A DNA stretch of 64,000 nt from an uncultured Eubacteriales bacterium. GTDB lineage: Bacteria; Bacillota; Clostridia; Oscillospirales; Acutalibacteraceae. The translations under genes and the position numbers were made by a program. The notes beneath the pieces were generated by a model. That model searched no databases. It was not told the origin of the DNA and saw nothing but the letters and a program-made list of their open reading frames with translations. Shown piece after piece: positions 53,185 through 61,332 of this stretch (position 1 is its first letter; each line of letters begins with the position of its first letter). Location of the stretch: positions 1 through 64,000 of the forward strand of contig CAKSHM010000009.1 of assembly GCA_934457415.1 (NCBI GenBank), given 5' to 3'.

Positions 53185-54579
53185 TCAAAATCTGAAATAT
53201 AAAAACGGATCGTCAAATCCGCGGCAGATACAGTAAAGGCTCCCGATTAAGATAACCGACAGCAAAGCGATCAAAAGAATTTTGCTTTTGATTTTCCTTA
53301 ATAATTTGTAGGGCAGCGTTGTGGAAAACAGTATTCCGGCAATGAAAAACGGGTAATATTGTCCCAAATATTTTAGATAATCATACCTGAAAACCGACCA
53401 TGCACCTTGCCCGAAAAAAGGAAAAAGTCTTGTAAACAAAACCCCCAACTGAGTAATATCGTTTACGGCAAAAACCGACCATGTAAGCGGTATCAGAATA
53501 ACCATATAAATATGTCCCAGCAGTCGGTGCTTATTAAGCAGCCTGCCGGTCCACAGCTTCTCGGACAGTATAATCAGAAAAAGGATCAGGCCCCAAAGCA
53601 AAAAATTATATCCGGCACCGTGCCATAATCCCGTAAGCAGCCATACAATCAGTAAGTTGACTGCTGTTTTAAATATTCCTTTTCGGTTGCCTCCGAGCGG
53701 GATATAAACATAATCCCTGAACCATCTTCCCAGAGTAATATGCCATCTGTGCCAGAACTCGGTCATTGTAACACTTATATAAGGGTGATTAAAGTTTTTC
53801 GGCAAGGAAAATCCCAGCATCTCTCCGAGGCCTGCCGCCATTAAAGAGTATCCGAAAAAATCAAAATAAAGCTGAAAAGAAAATGCAACTGCCGACATCC
53901 ACGCAAGAGGTGTTGACAAACTGTTAAATCCGATCGCCTGTGCCTGAGCCCAAAGCTTTCCGAGCGGGTTGGCAAGTAAAACTTTGAGTCCGAGACCGAA
54001 TATGAATATTCCGATTCCCTGTAAAACATTTTTCAGGGCAGTTTTTCTCAGCTTTAGCCTGTCTGATATTTCGCCATAGGTTACAATAGGACCGGCGATA
54101 AGCTGAGGAAACATTGAAATATAAACGGCAAAATTCGTCAAATTACGCTCTGCCTTGATTTTACCTCTGTAAACATCGGCAATATATGAAATGCCCTGAA
54201 AGGTGTAAAAGGAAATTCCGATCGGCAGAATTATTTCATTTAATGCAGGAAAACCGTGATAAAATTTGCCTAATTCGCCAAAAATAAAATTTGCGTATTT
54301 AAATATGCAAAGACATATTAAATGAAATCCGACAGTACAAAATAAAATCGTTTTTTTGCGATTCTGCCGTTTTTCTATAAAAATACCGGCGGTATAATCC
54401 GCGGCAATGCTGACAATAAAAAGAAGAAAATGAACAGGAGCATTTATTGTACCCGCAAAATAAAATGCAAGACTTCCCGCAAGTAAAACCGCATTTCTGT
54501 ACCTTTCGGATGTCAGATAATAAACGGTGAAAAATATCGGCATAAAGATTAAAATAAACTGTAAACTGCTGAAAACCAT
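53185..54579 (-). CDS. MBOAT-family O-acyltransferase (AlgI/DltB-like)
   Basis: 464 residues with about ten membrane helices. Family blocks: SLQFILIFMPIFFTVYYLTS at the start, GISFYTFQGISYIADVYRGK (~129-148), MTEFWHRWHITLGRWFRDYVY (~273-292) shortened here to its core EFWHRWHITLGRWFRDY, and LLTGLWHGAGYNFLLWG with the conserved catalytic His near residue 320. AlgI-like proteins move acetyl groups across the membrane for O-acetylation of extracellular polymers. It is first in an operon with the SGNH lipoprotein, ECF sigma and anti-sigma. Target polymer unknown; peptidoglycan is the attractive guess because RsiV-type partners sense lysozyme. Confidence 0.9.
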   Translation of the reverse strand: MVFSSLQFILIFMPIFFTVYYLTSERYRNAVLLAGSLAFYFAGTINAPVHFLLFIVSIAADYTAGIFIEKRQNRKKTILFCTVGFHLICLCIFKYANFIFGELGKFYHGFPALNEIILPIGISFYTFQGISYIADVYRGKIKAERNLTNFAVYISMFPQLIAGPIVTYGEISDRLKLRKTALKNVLQGIGIFIFGLGLKVLLANPLGKLWAQAQAIGFNSLSTPLAWMSAVAFSFQLYFDFFGYSLMAAGLGEMLGFSLPKNFNHPYISVTMTEFWHRWHITLGRWFRDYVYIPLGGNRKGIFKTAVNLLIVWLLTGLWHGAGYNFLLWGLILFLIILSEKLWTGRLLNKHRLLGHIYMVILIPLTWSVFAVNDITQLGVLFTRLFPFFGQGAWSVFRYDYLKYLGQYYPFFIAGILFSTTLPYKLLRKIKSKILLIALLSVILIGSLYCICRGFDDPFLYFRF

Positions 54580-54610
54580 TTTTGCGCTCCTGATTTTTTT
54601 CGTCAGTATT

Positions 54611-54639
54611 TAGACGAACTGAAAATGTAAAAGGTGACA
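54611..54639 (-). promoter_or_regulatory. Putative ECF-sigma promoter of the acyltransferase operon
   Basis: On the minus strand TGTCACC, 16 bp, then CGTCTA, about 30-60 bp upstream of the MBOAT start. CGTC is the typical -10 of many ECF sigma factors and the 16-bp spacing fits. No housekeeping promoter is evident in the same gap. Autoregulation by the sigma factor encoded in this operon is the simplest reading. Confidence 0.5.
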
Positions 54640-54718
54640 AAATTTTTCAGAATTCTCAAAACATTGCGATATTCTGCCTCAATCAGGCGAGATATTTGCT
54701 AAAATCAGCGAAAATATA

Positions 54719-54747
54719 TTGCGAAAAGAGGAAAAATATGGTATACT
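54719..54747 (+). promoter_or_regulatory. Promoter of the small Xre regulator
   Basis: TTGCGA and TATACT with a 17-bp spacer, about 50 bp upstream of ATG 54800: a standard housekeeping promoter, divergent from the ECF-type promoter. Confidence 0.65.
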
Positions 54748-54799
54748 GTATTCATCTGTAAGGACAAGTTAATAAAAACATTTATACGAGGCGAATAAA

Positions 54800-55036
54800 A
54801 TGATCAAACTGTCAATCAGTTATAACAGATTGTGGAAACTGCTGATCGATAAGAAAATGAGCAGGGCGGATTTGCGCAGAGCGGCGGATATATCACCGAA
54901 CACTATGACAAAGCTTCGCCGTGACGAAGAGGTTTCAATGGGTGTTCTTAAAAGAATTTGTGAGTATTTCGGCTGCAATATCGGCGATATCAGCGATTTT
55001 GTGCAAGAAAAAACCACTGACCTAAAGGGCGATTGA
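54800..55036 (+). CDS. Small Xre/Cro-type DNA-binding protein
   Basis: 78 residues, almost entirely one helix-turn-helix: YNRLWKLLIDKKMSRADLRR, then AADISPNTMTKLRRDEEVSM and LKRICEYFGCNIGDISDF. Such YozG-like single-domain proteins bind DNA as dimers; targets are unknown. It has its own promoter and is divergent from the MBOAT-sigma operon. The ribosome site (gaggcg) is modest. Confidence 0.85.
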   Translation: MIKLSISYNRLWKLLIDKKMSRADLRRAADISPNTMTKLRRDEEVSMGVLKRICEYFGCNIGDISDFVQEKTTDLKGD

Positions 55037-55338
55037 TTTTTTTAACTTTTTGTGTTGCCGCCATAGTGTCAGGTAAATAAATAAAATTAAAATATATAGT
55101 GTGAACGTTTTGCGGAAGTATAATTAAGGATTTCTCTGAATCGGCTTTTATAAAAATAAATCCGCAGTCGGGAAACAGATACGGCCGGCAACTGCCGAAA
55201 GAAGAAAAAGCCGGAATAAAAACAGAAAAGATAATTCTTTGCAGAACGGCAGAGCTTTATTGAGTTTGTTTTACTATAAACAGTATTCGGGAGGGAAAAT
55301 ACATAAAACAGCTGTTCAGTAGACTGGGGTCTACATCA
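55037..55338. other. Intergenic stretch before the DUF1538 gene
   Basis: About 300 bp, AT-rich at first. No gene or clear RNA is recognised. Seven T residues follow the Xre stop, but no strong stem precedes them. A gggaggg ribosome-like site at 55288-55294 lies 36-45 bp before the annotated TTG of the next gene. Confidence 0.4.
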
Positions 55339-56841
55339 TTGATCGAAAAAACAAAAGAAAGCGCACTTTCCGTAGCCCCGATCGCGGGGATCGTTTTGTT
55401 GCTTTGCCTGTGCATTATTCCCACAAAGGCCGAGCTTCTTCTGGCTTTTCTTGTAGGTGCCGCGTTCATTATCCTCGGAATGGGACTTTTTTCTCTCGGA
55501 GCCGAGCATTCAATGACGCCTATCGGAAACAGGATTGGTACCGCACTTACCAAAACGCAAAATATGCCGCTGATTCTTTCGGTCAGCTTTGTTCTCGGCA
55601 TTGCAATAACCGTAGCGGAGCCGGATCTGCAGGTGCTTGCCAAGACAGTTCCGCATATTGATTCATTGCTGCTGCTCATAACCGTCGGCGCGGGAGTAGG
55701 GCTTTTTATGTCGGTCTGCATGCTGCGTATATTTACGGGCGTATCGCTGCGTATGATTCTTGTCGGATGTTATGTGATTATATTTTTTCTTGCTGCGTTC
55801 TGCGACAGAGATTTTCTCGGCGTTGCCTTTGATTCGGGCGGTGTGACGACGGGACCGATGACAGTTCCGTTTATTCTCGCGATGGGCGTAGGTGTGTCAA
55901 ATATACGAAGTGACCGCAAAGCGGAGGCGGACAGCTTCGGTCTTGTTGCGCTTTGCTCGGTAGGACCGATACTCGCCGTTCTGATTCTCGGCTTTTTCAA
56001 TCACGGCAGCGATGCCGTAGCAGATCTGAGCCATACCGCTTTTGCGGACAGTACCGAGATAGGATATGCATTTCTTTCGGCAATACCCGAATATTTGGGC
56101 GAAACCTTAATAGCGCTTCTCCCGATTATTGTGATGTTTTTTTTGTTTCGGCTTTCTCTGATAAAAATGAGCCGCCGCAGTCTTGCAAAAATACTGATCG
56201 GTCTGCTTTATACGTATGCAGGTCTTGTTCTTTTCCTGACCGGAGTAAATGTCGGTTTCTCTTCACTGGGAGCGCAGCTCGGCGGTGCAATCGTTTTGTC
56301 AAATGCAAAGTATCTTTTAATTCCGCTGTCGGCATTGCTCGGTTGGTTTATTATATCCGCCGAGCCGGCGGTAGCGGTGCTGGAGAAACAAATCGAAACT
56401 GTAAGCGCAGGGGCTATATCGGGACGGATGATAAAACTCAGTCTTTCCGCGGCTATTGCTGTTGCTATGGGAATATCGGCTTTGCGCGTGTTGACAGGAA
56501 TATCGATTCTATGGTTTCTTGTGCCCGGCTATATTCTTGCGATTGCTCTTTCTTTCTTTGTTCCCGATATATACACGGCCATTGCTTTTGACTCGGGCGG
56601 TGTTGCGTCAGGTCCTATGACGGCGACCTTTATGCTGCAGTTCTTTATGGGAGCCAGTACGGCTTCAGGCGGCAGTGTTCTGCGGGATGCATTCGGGGTT
56701 GTGGCAATGGTTGCTATGATGCCGCTTATCTCCATACAGGCAGTGGGTCTTGTCTATGACAGAAAAGCGAAAAACATTGCTCAGCCGAAAGAAATCTACG
56801 GCGATATGGAAATTGTTGAGCTTTGGGAGGATGTCGCATGA
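55339..56841 (+). CDS. DUF1538 integral membrane protein
   Basis: 500 residues with roughly 12-14 membrane helices in two repeated halves, each holding a matching motif: AFDSGGVTTGPMT (~163-175) and AFDSGGVASGPMT (~417-429). This duplicated pattern belongs to DUF1538, a family of unknown transport function. Re-entrant, polar GG motifs in both halves suggest an inverted-repeat transporter or channel. The start is uncertain: TTG 55339 has a weak ggggt; the strongest site, gggaggg, is 8 nt before an in-frame ATA at 55303. It is followed by a coupled PII-like gene, hinting at control by a soluble sensor. Confidence 0.85.
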   Translation: MIEKTKESALSVAPIAGIVLLLCLCIIPTKAELLLAFLVGAAFIILGMGLFSLGAEHSMTPIGNRIGTALTKTQNMPLILSVSFVLGIAITVAEPDLQVLAKTVPHIDSLLLLITVGAGVGLFMSVCMLRIFTGVSLRMILVGCYVIIFFLAAFCDRDFLGVAFDSGGVTTGPMTVPFILAMGVGVSNIRSDRKAEADSFGLVALCSVGPILAVLILGFFNHGSDAVADLSHTAFADSTEIGYAFLSAIPEYLGETLIALLPIIVMFFLFRLSLIKMSRRSLAKILIGLLYTYAGLVLFLTGVNVGFSSLGAQLGGAIVLSNAKYLLIPLSALLGWFIISAEPAVAVLEKQIETVSAGAISGRMIKLSLSAAIAVAMGISALRVLTGISILWFLVPGYILAIALSFFVPDIYTAIAFDSGGVASGPMTATFMLQFFMGASTASGGSVLRDAFGVVAMVAMMPLISIQAVGLVYDRKAKNIAQPKEIYGDMEIVELWEDVA

Positions 56842-57506
56842 ATTATATATTGACAATAATCAATCCGGCGGCGGAATCTGCGCTTACCAAGATATGCGTT
56901 GAACTTGAGATCCCCGTATCAATTATCTTTCACGGGCGGGGAACGGCTGTAAAAAGTATGCTTGATCTTCTTGGAATAGAGTCACATGAAAAGCGTGTTT
57001 TTATAGCTATTGCCGATGGGGAAAAGAGTGCGAGATATATAGAGGAGCAGAAGAAAAAACTCCATTTCGGAGTGCCGGGGCACGGTATCACGGTCGCCGT
57101 CCCTGTAAAAAGCGTCGGAGGAGGACAAGCAGTGAGTTATCTGAACGGAAACAGCACGGGAGCAAAATACACGCGACCGGAGAAATTTGCTTATGAATTG
57201 ATAATGGCGATCGCAAATGCCGGTACCACGGATATTGTGATGAATGCCGCACGTGCCGCAGGAGCGCGCGGAGGAACGGTGATACACGGTAAAGGGACCG
57301 GCTCGGGAAATCCGCAGAAGTTTCATCATATTTCGATAGCAGATGAAAAAGAAGTCATTCTGATAGTTGCCGCTGCGGAAATAAAAACAGCCGTTATGTA
57401 TTCTATTCTCGAAAAGGCAGGTCCCGGAAGTGCGGCGGGAGCGCTTGTTTTTTCACTTCCGGTTTCGGAGGCGGCGGGCTTCGGATTTATACAAAGTGAG
57501 TTATAA
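56838..57506 (+). CDS. PII-like regulatory protein paired with DUF1538
   Basis: 222 residues from ATG 56838, overlapping the DUF1538 stop (ATGA) with gggagg upstream. It looks like two PII-type halves: an N-terminal one (YILTIINPAAESALTKICVE) and a C-terminal one with GARGGTVIHGKGTG (~137-150) and DEKEVILIVAAAEIKTAVM, the B-loop and core strand patterns of PII proteins. PII proteins bind nucleotides and small metabolites and gate transporters such as AmtB. Here it probably gates the DUF1538 protein. Classic T-loop modification residues are not evident. Confidence 0.8.
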   Translation: MNYILTIINPAAESALTKICVELEIPVSIIFHGRGTAVKSMLDLLGIESHEKRVFIAIADGEKSARYIEEQKKKLHFGVPGHGITVAVPVKSVGGGQAVSYLNGNSTGAKYTRPEKFAYELIMAIANAGTTDIVMNAARAAGARGGTVIHGKGTGSGNPQKFHHISIADEKEVILIVAAAEIKTAVMYSILEKAGPGSAAGALVFSLPVSEAAGFGFIQSEL

Positions 57507-57601
57507 TAAAGAAAATATCCTGTAAAGTAGTTTTGCAACGGGTGCATACCGCGCCGCAGGCTTTTTAAAGAGGCGATGCAAAGCATCTATAAGGAAAAAC
57601 G

Positions 57602-57642
57602 AAATGCCCACACTGTATTTTAGTACGGTGCGGGCATTTTTT
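57602..57642 (+). terminator. Terminator of the DUF1538/PII operon
   Basis: aaatgcccacactgta pairs with tacggtgcgggcattt (one mismatch, one G-U) and runs into a T tract. It lies ~95 nt after the PII-like stop. Confidence 0.85.
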
Positions 57643-57708
57643 AAATGCAAAGAAAACGATGGCATTGCTATAAAAACGGTGTTTTTTTATGCGGCTTCCG
57701 TTTTTATA

Positions 57709-58407
57709 TTACGGAAGCCTGATTGAAAAGTCGGGCGGAAATGCCATTGAACGCAAGCTGTCAATGTTTGTAAGTTCAATACATCCTTTGGATTTTATAA
57801 GCAGGTTTTTGTCATTCAGCTTTTTAAGCGTCTTGGTTACCCTTTCGCGGCTGGTCCCGATATGCCGTGCAATATAATCGTGTGTAAGGTGAATATGAGT
57901 CTTTCCGTTACGATCATATTCGTCAACAAGAAATATGGCAAGTCGCTGTTCCAGATTGCAGAACAGAATCCACTGCATTGAATCCATAACAAGATTAAAT
58001 CTTTCGGCAATCAATTCATAGGCGTAACAGCGGAAATACAGGTTGTTTCGCATCAGCTGCTCCGTTATCGACATATTTATAACGAGAGCCTTACTGCGGC
58101 AGTCTGATGTAAGAAACACCTGAAAGGTAATCTGGTTGAACAGACTGAGTGCGGAGAATATACAAACACTTTGATTGTGAAGAGAAAACAGTGTGATTTC
58201 TCTGCCGTCCGGCGACAGTAGAAATGCACGGATCCTGCCCTCGACCAATAGCATAAGACCGATATCTTCTCCTGACCTTGAATGAAGAATATAAGAATCT
58301 TTGTCAAATGAACGAATATATGCGTTATTGTGAAGCATATCTTTTTCGGTATTATCCAAATAGTTCCAAAACGGCAGCTTTTGAAGGTGTTTAGTCGTTG
58401 TTTCCAT
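57709..58407 (-). CDS. Crp/Fnr-family transcriptional regulator
   Basis: 232 residues from ATG 58407 (agagga 12 nt upstream; TTG 58428 also possible). N-terminal cyclic-nucleotide-like beta barrel (SYILHSRSGEDIGLMLLVEG, then GREITLFSL), a dimer helix (~115-145) and a C-terminal winged HTH (THDYIARHIGTSRERVTKTL, ~181-200). No N-terminal Cys cluster as in oxygen-sensing FNR, so the effector is unknown. It is transcribed away from the SipW/TasA region; a TGTGAC..GTCACA palindrome upstream is a likely binding site. Confidence 0.93.
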   Translation of the reverse strand: METTTKHLQKLPFWNYLDNTEKDMLHNNAYIRSFDKDSYILHSRSGEDIGLMLLVEGRIRAFLLSPDGREITLFSLHNQSVCIFSALSLFNQITFQVFLTSDCRSKALVINMSITEQLMRNNLYFRCYAYELIAERFNLVMDSMQWILFCNLEQRLAIFLVDEYDRNGKTHIHLTHDYIARHIGTSRERVTKTLKKLNDKNLLIKSKGCIELTNIDSLRSMAFPPDFSIRLP

Positions 58408-58525
58408 CGGGGGAGGCGATCCTCTCAATATAGTTTTTTAATAGAACGCTCCTATTATGACATGCTTTTACACTTATGTACAGTGCCATGGGCACAAAGA
58501 TAAAATGAAATCCGAAAAATCTGAC

Positions 58526-58564
58526 ACTGACTGCACTTTTTATGGCTGCAGTCAGTCTTTTTTT
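58526..58564 (+). terminator. Orphan rho-independent terminator
   Basis: actgactgca and tgcagtcagt are perfect 10-bp arms around an 11-nt loop, followed by CTTTTTTT. It points rightward although the gene on its left is on the other strand, so it either ends a short unannotated RNA starting near 58430-58500 or shields the SipW genes from read-through. Confidence 0.75.
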
Positions 58565-58584
58565 GTAAATATACCTTTTTGCGT

Positions 58585-58599
58585 TGTGACAAAGTCACA
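58585..58599. promoter_or_regulatory. Crp/Fnr-type palindromic site
   Basis: TGTGAC-AAA-GTCACA is a perfect 6-bp inverted repeat close to the Crp/Fnr half-site TGTGA. It lies 178 bp upstream of the Crp/Fnr gene and 271 bp upstream of the SipW gene, so it could serve either. Confidence 0.5.
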
Positions 58600-58855
58600 T
58601 ACTGACGGTTACCGTAACACAGACAGTTTGCGGCCGTGTATGTAAAATTTAAATGATGCGCAGGGTTGTAATGCCAAATTTCCGACAGAATGAACAGTCA
58701 AAAAAGAGTTCACAACATAAGGACGGTGTTTGATGACAGTAGGAAGCATTTGGGTTGCAGCTAAATATCCTGTTCGGAATGAAAAATCCGAAGAGCGCTC
58801 TTACATGGTTTTAAATATACAAAAAGTACACCGTAGAAATCGGGAGGACTGTCGT

Positions 58856-59503
58856 ATGGTAAAAAACAAAACAGCAAAAAGAATTATGTTCATTGTCGGG
58901 GCGGCGCTGTGCTGCATTTTTGCGGTTATTCTTATCTGTAACCTGACAATTATCATAAAAGGCATTGTAAATCCAAAAGTCCCGCCGTCGGTTTTCGGAA
59001 TAACACCTATGGTAGTACAGTCCGGCTCGATGAGCGGCAGCGCAGAGGACCATATTGAAGTGGGAGACCTTATATTTACGGTGAGACCCGAAACAAACAG
59101 GCTGAAAGCAGGCGACATCATTTCTTATATGGACGGCAATATTGCCGTGACTCACCGCATTGTTGAGGTACAGACGAATTCAGACGGAAAGCGCAGCTTT
59201 GTTACTAAGGGAGACGCAAACAATACCGAGGATCCGGCAGTCAGTGAGGACGCTGTGTTCGGCATTTACAAGGGCCGTATCCCAAGACTTGGTGATTTTG
59301 CCATGTTCTTGCAAAAACCGCTGGGAATGGCAGTATTCATAGGTATACCGGTGTGTGCCTTTATCATCTATGATATTATCCGCCGTCAGCGCAGCTCCGG
59401 CAGGAAAGATAAAGAAACAGAAGAGCTTAAAGCCGAGCTTGAACGGCTGCGTGCAGCTTCGGGGAAAAACGATACCGAAAAGGAAGACAGCGGCACCGCA
59501 TAA
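58856..59503 (+). CDS. SipW-type signal peptidase I, first copy
   Basis: 215 residues from ATG 58856, preceded by gggagga; the frame is open further upstream but without a ribosome site. An N-terminal membrane helix (~10-34), then the catalytic Ser in VVQSGSMSG (Ser58), AVTHRIVEV with the His that replaces Lys in the ER/SipW type, and TKGDANNTEDP. A second helix near 160-180 and a charged coiled tail (KETEELKAELERLRA) follow. It cleaves the signal peptides of TasA/camelysin-like proteins, such as the next gene's product. Confidence 0.92.
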   Translation: MVKNKTAKRIMFIVGAALCCIFAVILICNLTIIIKGIVNPKVPPSVFGITPMVVQSGSMSGSAEDHIEVGDLIFTVRPETNRLKAGDIISYMDGNIAVTHRIVEVQTNSDGKRSFVTKGDANNTEDPAVSEDAVFGIYKGRIPRLGDFAMFLQKPLGMAVFIGIPVCAFIIYDIIRRQRSSGRKDKETEELKAELERLRAASGKNDTEKEDSGTA

Positions 59504-59660
59504 TAACAGTATCTTCCGCAAAACCGGTGCCACAGCCGTATAAAGCGGTGATATATATGAGGGTAAGTCCTCATGTCGGGACGATTTGTGTCGTCTCACA
59601 AAATCAAGATGACGGTATTTTATCGTTTCAACATTTTTATTTTTTAAGGAGGAATATTCC

Positions 59661-60377
59661 ATGACTTTGAAAAAGAATTGGACTATGAGAGCAGCAGTTC
59701 TCATGTTTGCTCTCGTACTTATCACCTCATGCTTTGTCGGAGGCACTTTCGCGAAGTATGTAAAAAACGGCAGCGGTACGGATTCCGCCCGAGTTGCTAA
59801 GTTTGGTGTGACCGTTACGGCTAACGGGGAATTGTTTGCTAAGGAGTATGCTACCGATGATGCTGCTGCGGTCGGTACAATAGCTAAATCGGTAGTTTCC
59901 ACCGATAAAGTTGTAGCCCCCGGTACTAAAAGTGCCGCTGATTTTGTCGGCGCTGCTGTTACCGGTACTCCGGAGGTAGCTGTCAGAGTATCGTACAAAT
60001 TGGATGCCGCCGGTCTGCAGCTTGAAAACTGGAAGGACGGCGACGGCAAATTCTACTGCCCGCTTGTATTTAAGGTTAAGACTGCCAACGGTAATACTGT
60101 GGTTTCCGGTACGGATTTTATGACTGCCGATGAAATGAAGGCCGCGCTTATAAATGCCGTTGCGGCATATACCAAAGAATATGAACCCGGTACCGACCTT
60201 ACCGGCAAGGCTGCCGATGCCCTTGCAATTTCCTGGGAATGGCCGTTTGAGACCGGTACGGACGGCGAAAAGCCCGCAAATAATGTTAGAGATACATTTT
60301 TGGGTGATGAGGCCGCTGCAGGCAGAGCCGCAACCGTCAGCCTTACTCTTGCTACAACCGTAACCCAAATCGATTAA
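59661..60377 (+). CDS. TasA/camelysin-like exported fibre protein
   Basis: 238 residues; aaggaggaat before ATG 59661. The N-terminus is a SipW-dependent signal peptide ending GGTFAKYV (~27-34). The mature part is beta-rich with few charges: RVAKFGVTVTANGELF, VVAPGTKSAADFVGA, VAVRVSYKLDA and a C-terminal TVSLTLATTVTQID. TasA proteins form extracellular amyloid-like or donor-strand fibres in biofilms. It sits directly after a SipW-type peptidase. Its high expression is hinted at by the strong ribosome site. A ~180-bp gap with small GC-rich stems separates it from the next gene. Confidence 0.85.
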   Translation: MTLKKNWTMRAAVLMFALVLITSCFVGGTFAKYVKNGSGTDSARVAKFGVTVTANGELFAKEYATDDAAAVGTIAKSVVSTDKVVAPGTKSAADFVGAAVTGTPEVAVRVSYKLDAAGLQLENWKDGDGKFYCPLVFKVKTANGNTVVSGTDFMTADEMKAALINAVAAYTKEYEPGTDLTGKAADALAISWEWPFETGTDGEKPANNVRDTFLGDEAAAGRAATVSLTLATTVTQID

Positions 60378-60558
60378 GGTTTTAAAATATACGGTTTTTT
60401 GTACAGCTGTGTATCCCCCGTCATGTGGCGGGCGGCGGGATAACTTCAGGCTGTATGCAGTGCTCCCGACTTTTTGCCGAGAGTTCTGCATATATCCCGA
60501 ACCTCTGTAACCATGCCGTTTTGCCGGAGAGTCCGGCTTCTGTCAAGAAAGGTGGAAT

Positions 60559-61332
60559 ATGAAAAGATCCGAAAAACTGAGGGAATGGATGTTTCCTGCG
60601 GTCCTGATACTCTTTATATTACAGGTTATACTGCTGCCGGTAGTGATAGGACTTACCTATGCCGTACCTGCAAAGAGACCGAAACACACCCTTACCTATA
60701 GGACAGGCTCGCTTGTTTGGGATAAGGCTGCATCGGTGCGTCCGGACGGATCGGCGGAGCTTTCATTTTTTGAAACTCTGTATAAGAATGTAAATGCCGA
60801 TAATGTTGAAAAGGTGCTGGCTCCCGGCACCGAAAAAGACAGTGTGATCCGGCTTAAAAACGATACGAACAGAGATATTTTCTATTCCGCTGTGCTTTAT
60901 TCGCTTTCGACCTCACCCGATCTTAATATCGGTGCGTTCCTTTCGGGAGACGGCTTTTCGGATACTTCTGACTATACGCTGCCAGAAAAAATAAAAAAAG
61001 AAACAGTTGTTCGTGCCGTCGGCGGCAAACTTGACGCCAAAAAGCTGCAGGATTTTGACATCAACTGGTTCTGGAATTTTGAGGACAGCTCGAATACGGA
61101 CGGACAAAACCTAATTGACACCTATCTCGGCAATAAAGCCGCAAACGGCAAGGCGGACGAGGCAACGCTTGGGTTTTACCTTGTTGTTCATGACGGCGGA
61201 ATGATTCTGCCTTCTCCCAAGACCGGAGACGGCGCTGTGATGGGCGGATATGTTGTGCTGATGATCATCAGCGGCGGAATGTGCATGTTTACGGTTTTTA
61301 CCCGTAAAAGGAGCGAAAAAAATGAAAACTGA
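60559..61332 (+). CDS. TasA-related exported protein with SPKTG sortase-like tail
   Basis: 257 residues. Signal/anchor helix (PAVLILFILQVILLPVVIGL, ~13-32), a beta-rich middle with VLAPGTEKDSVIRLKNDTNR (compare VVAPGTKS of TasA-like proteins), and a C-terminal sorting-signal layout: SPKTGD at 219-224, a hydrophobic helix (~230-247) and a basic tail RKRSEKN. SPKTG is a motif used by sortase B of Clostridioides difficile, so it may be anchored to the wall and serve as a base or tip for the fibre. The sortase is not in the window. Overlaps the next gene by 11 nt. Confidence 0.75.
   Translation: MKRSEKLREWMFPAVLILFILQVILLPVVIGLTYAVPAKRPKHTLTYRTGSLVWDKAASVRPDGSAELSFFETLYKNVNADNVEKVLAPGTEKDSVIRLKNDTNRDIFYSAVLYSLSTSPDLNIGAFLSGDGFSDTSDYTLPEKIKKETVVRAVGGKLDAKKLQDFDINWFWNFEDSSNTDGQNLIDTYLGNKAANGKADEATLGFYLVVHDGGMILPSPKTGDGAVMGGYVVLMIISGGMCMFTVFTRKRSEKNEN

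Larger units (their letters stand above)
58408..58855. other. Intergenic region between Crp/Fnr gene and SipW locus
   Basis: About 450 bp without a convincing gene. It contains a strong plus-strand terminator (58526-58564) that no annotated plus-strand gene precedes, a TGTGAC palindrome (58585-58599), a second small palindrome gttaccgtaac (58608-58618), and an open frame from 58730 that merely extends the signal-peptidase frame upstream of its real start. Confidence 0.5.

Noticed and set aside
59504..59660. Leader before the TasA-like gene considered as a c-di-GMP riboswitch
   Set aside because: Only a small gacga/tcgtc stem is seen; none of the conserved c-di-GMP aptamer sequences are present.
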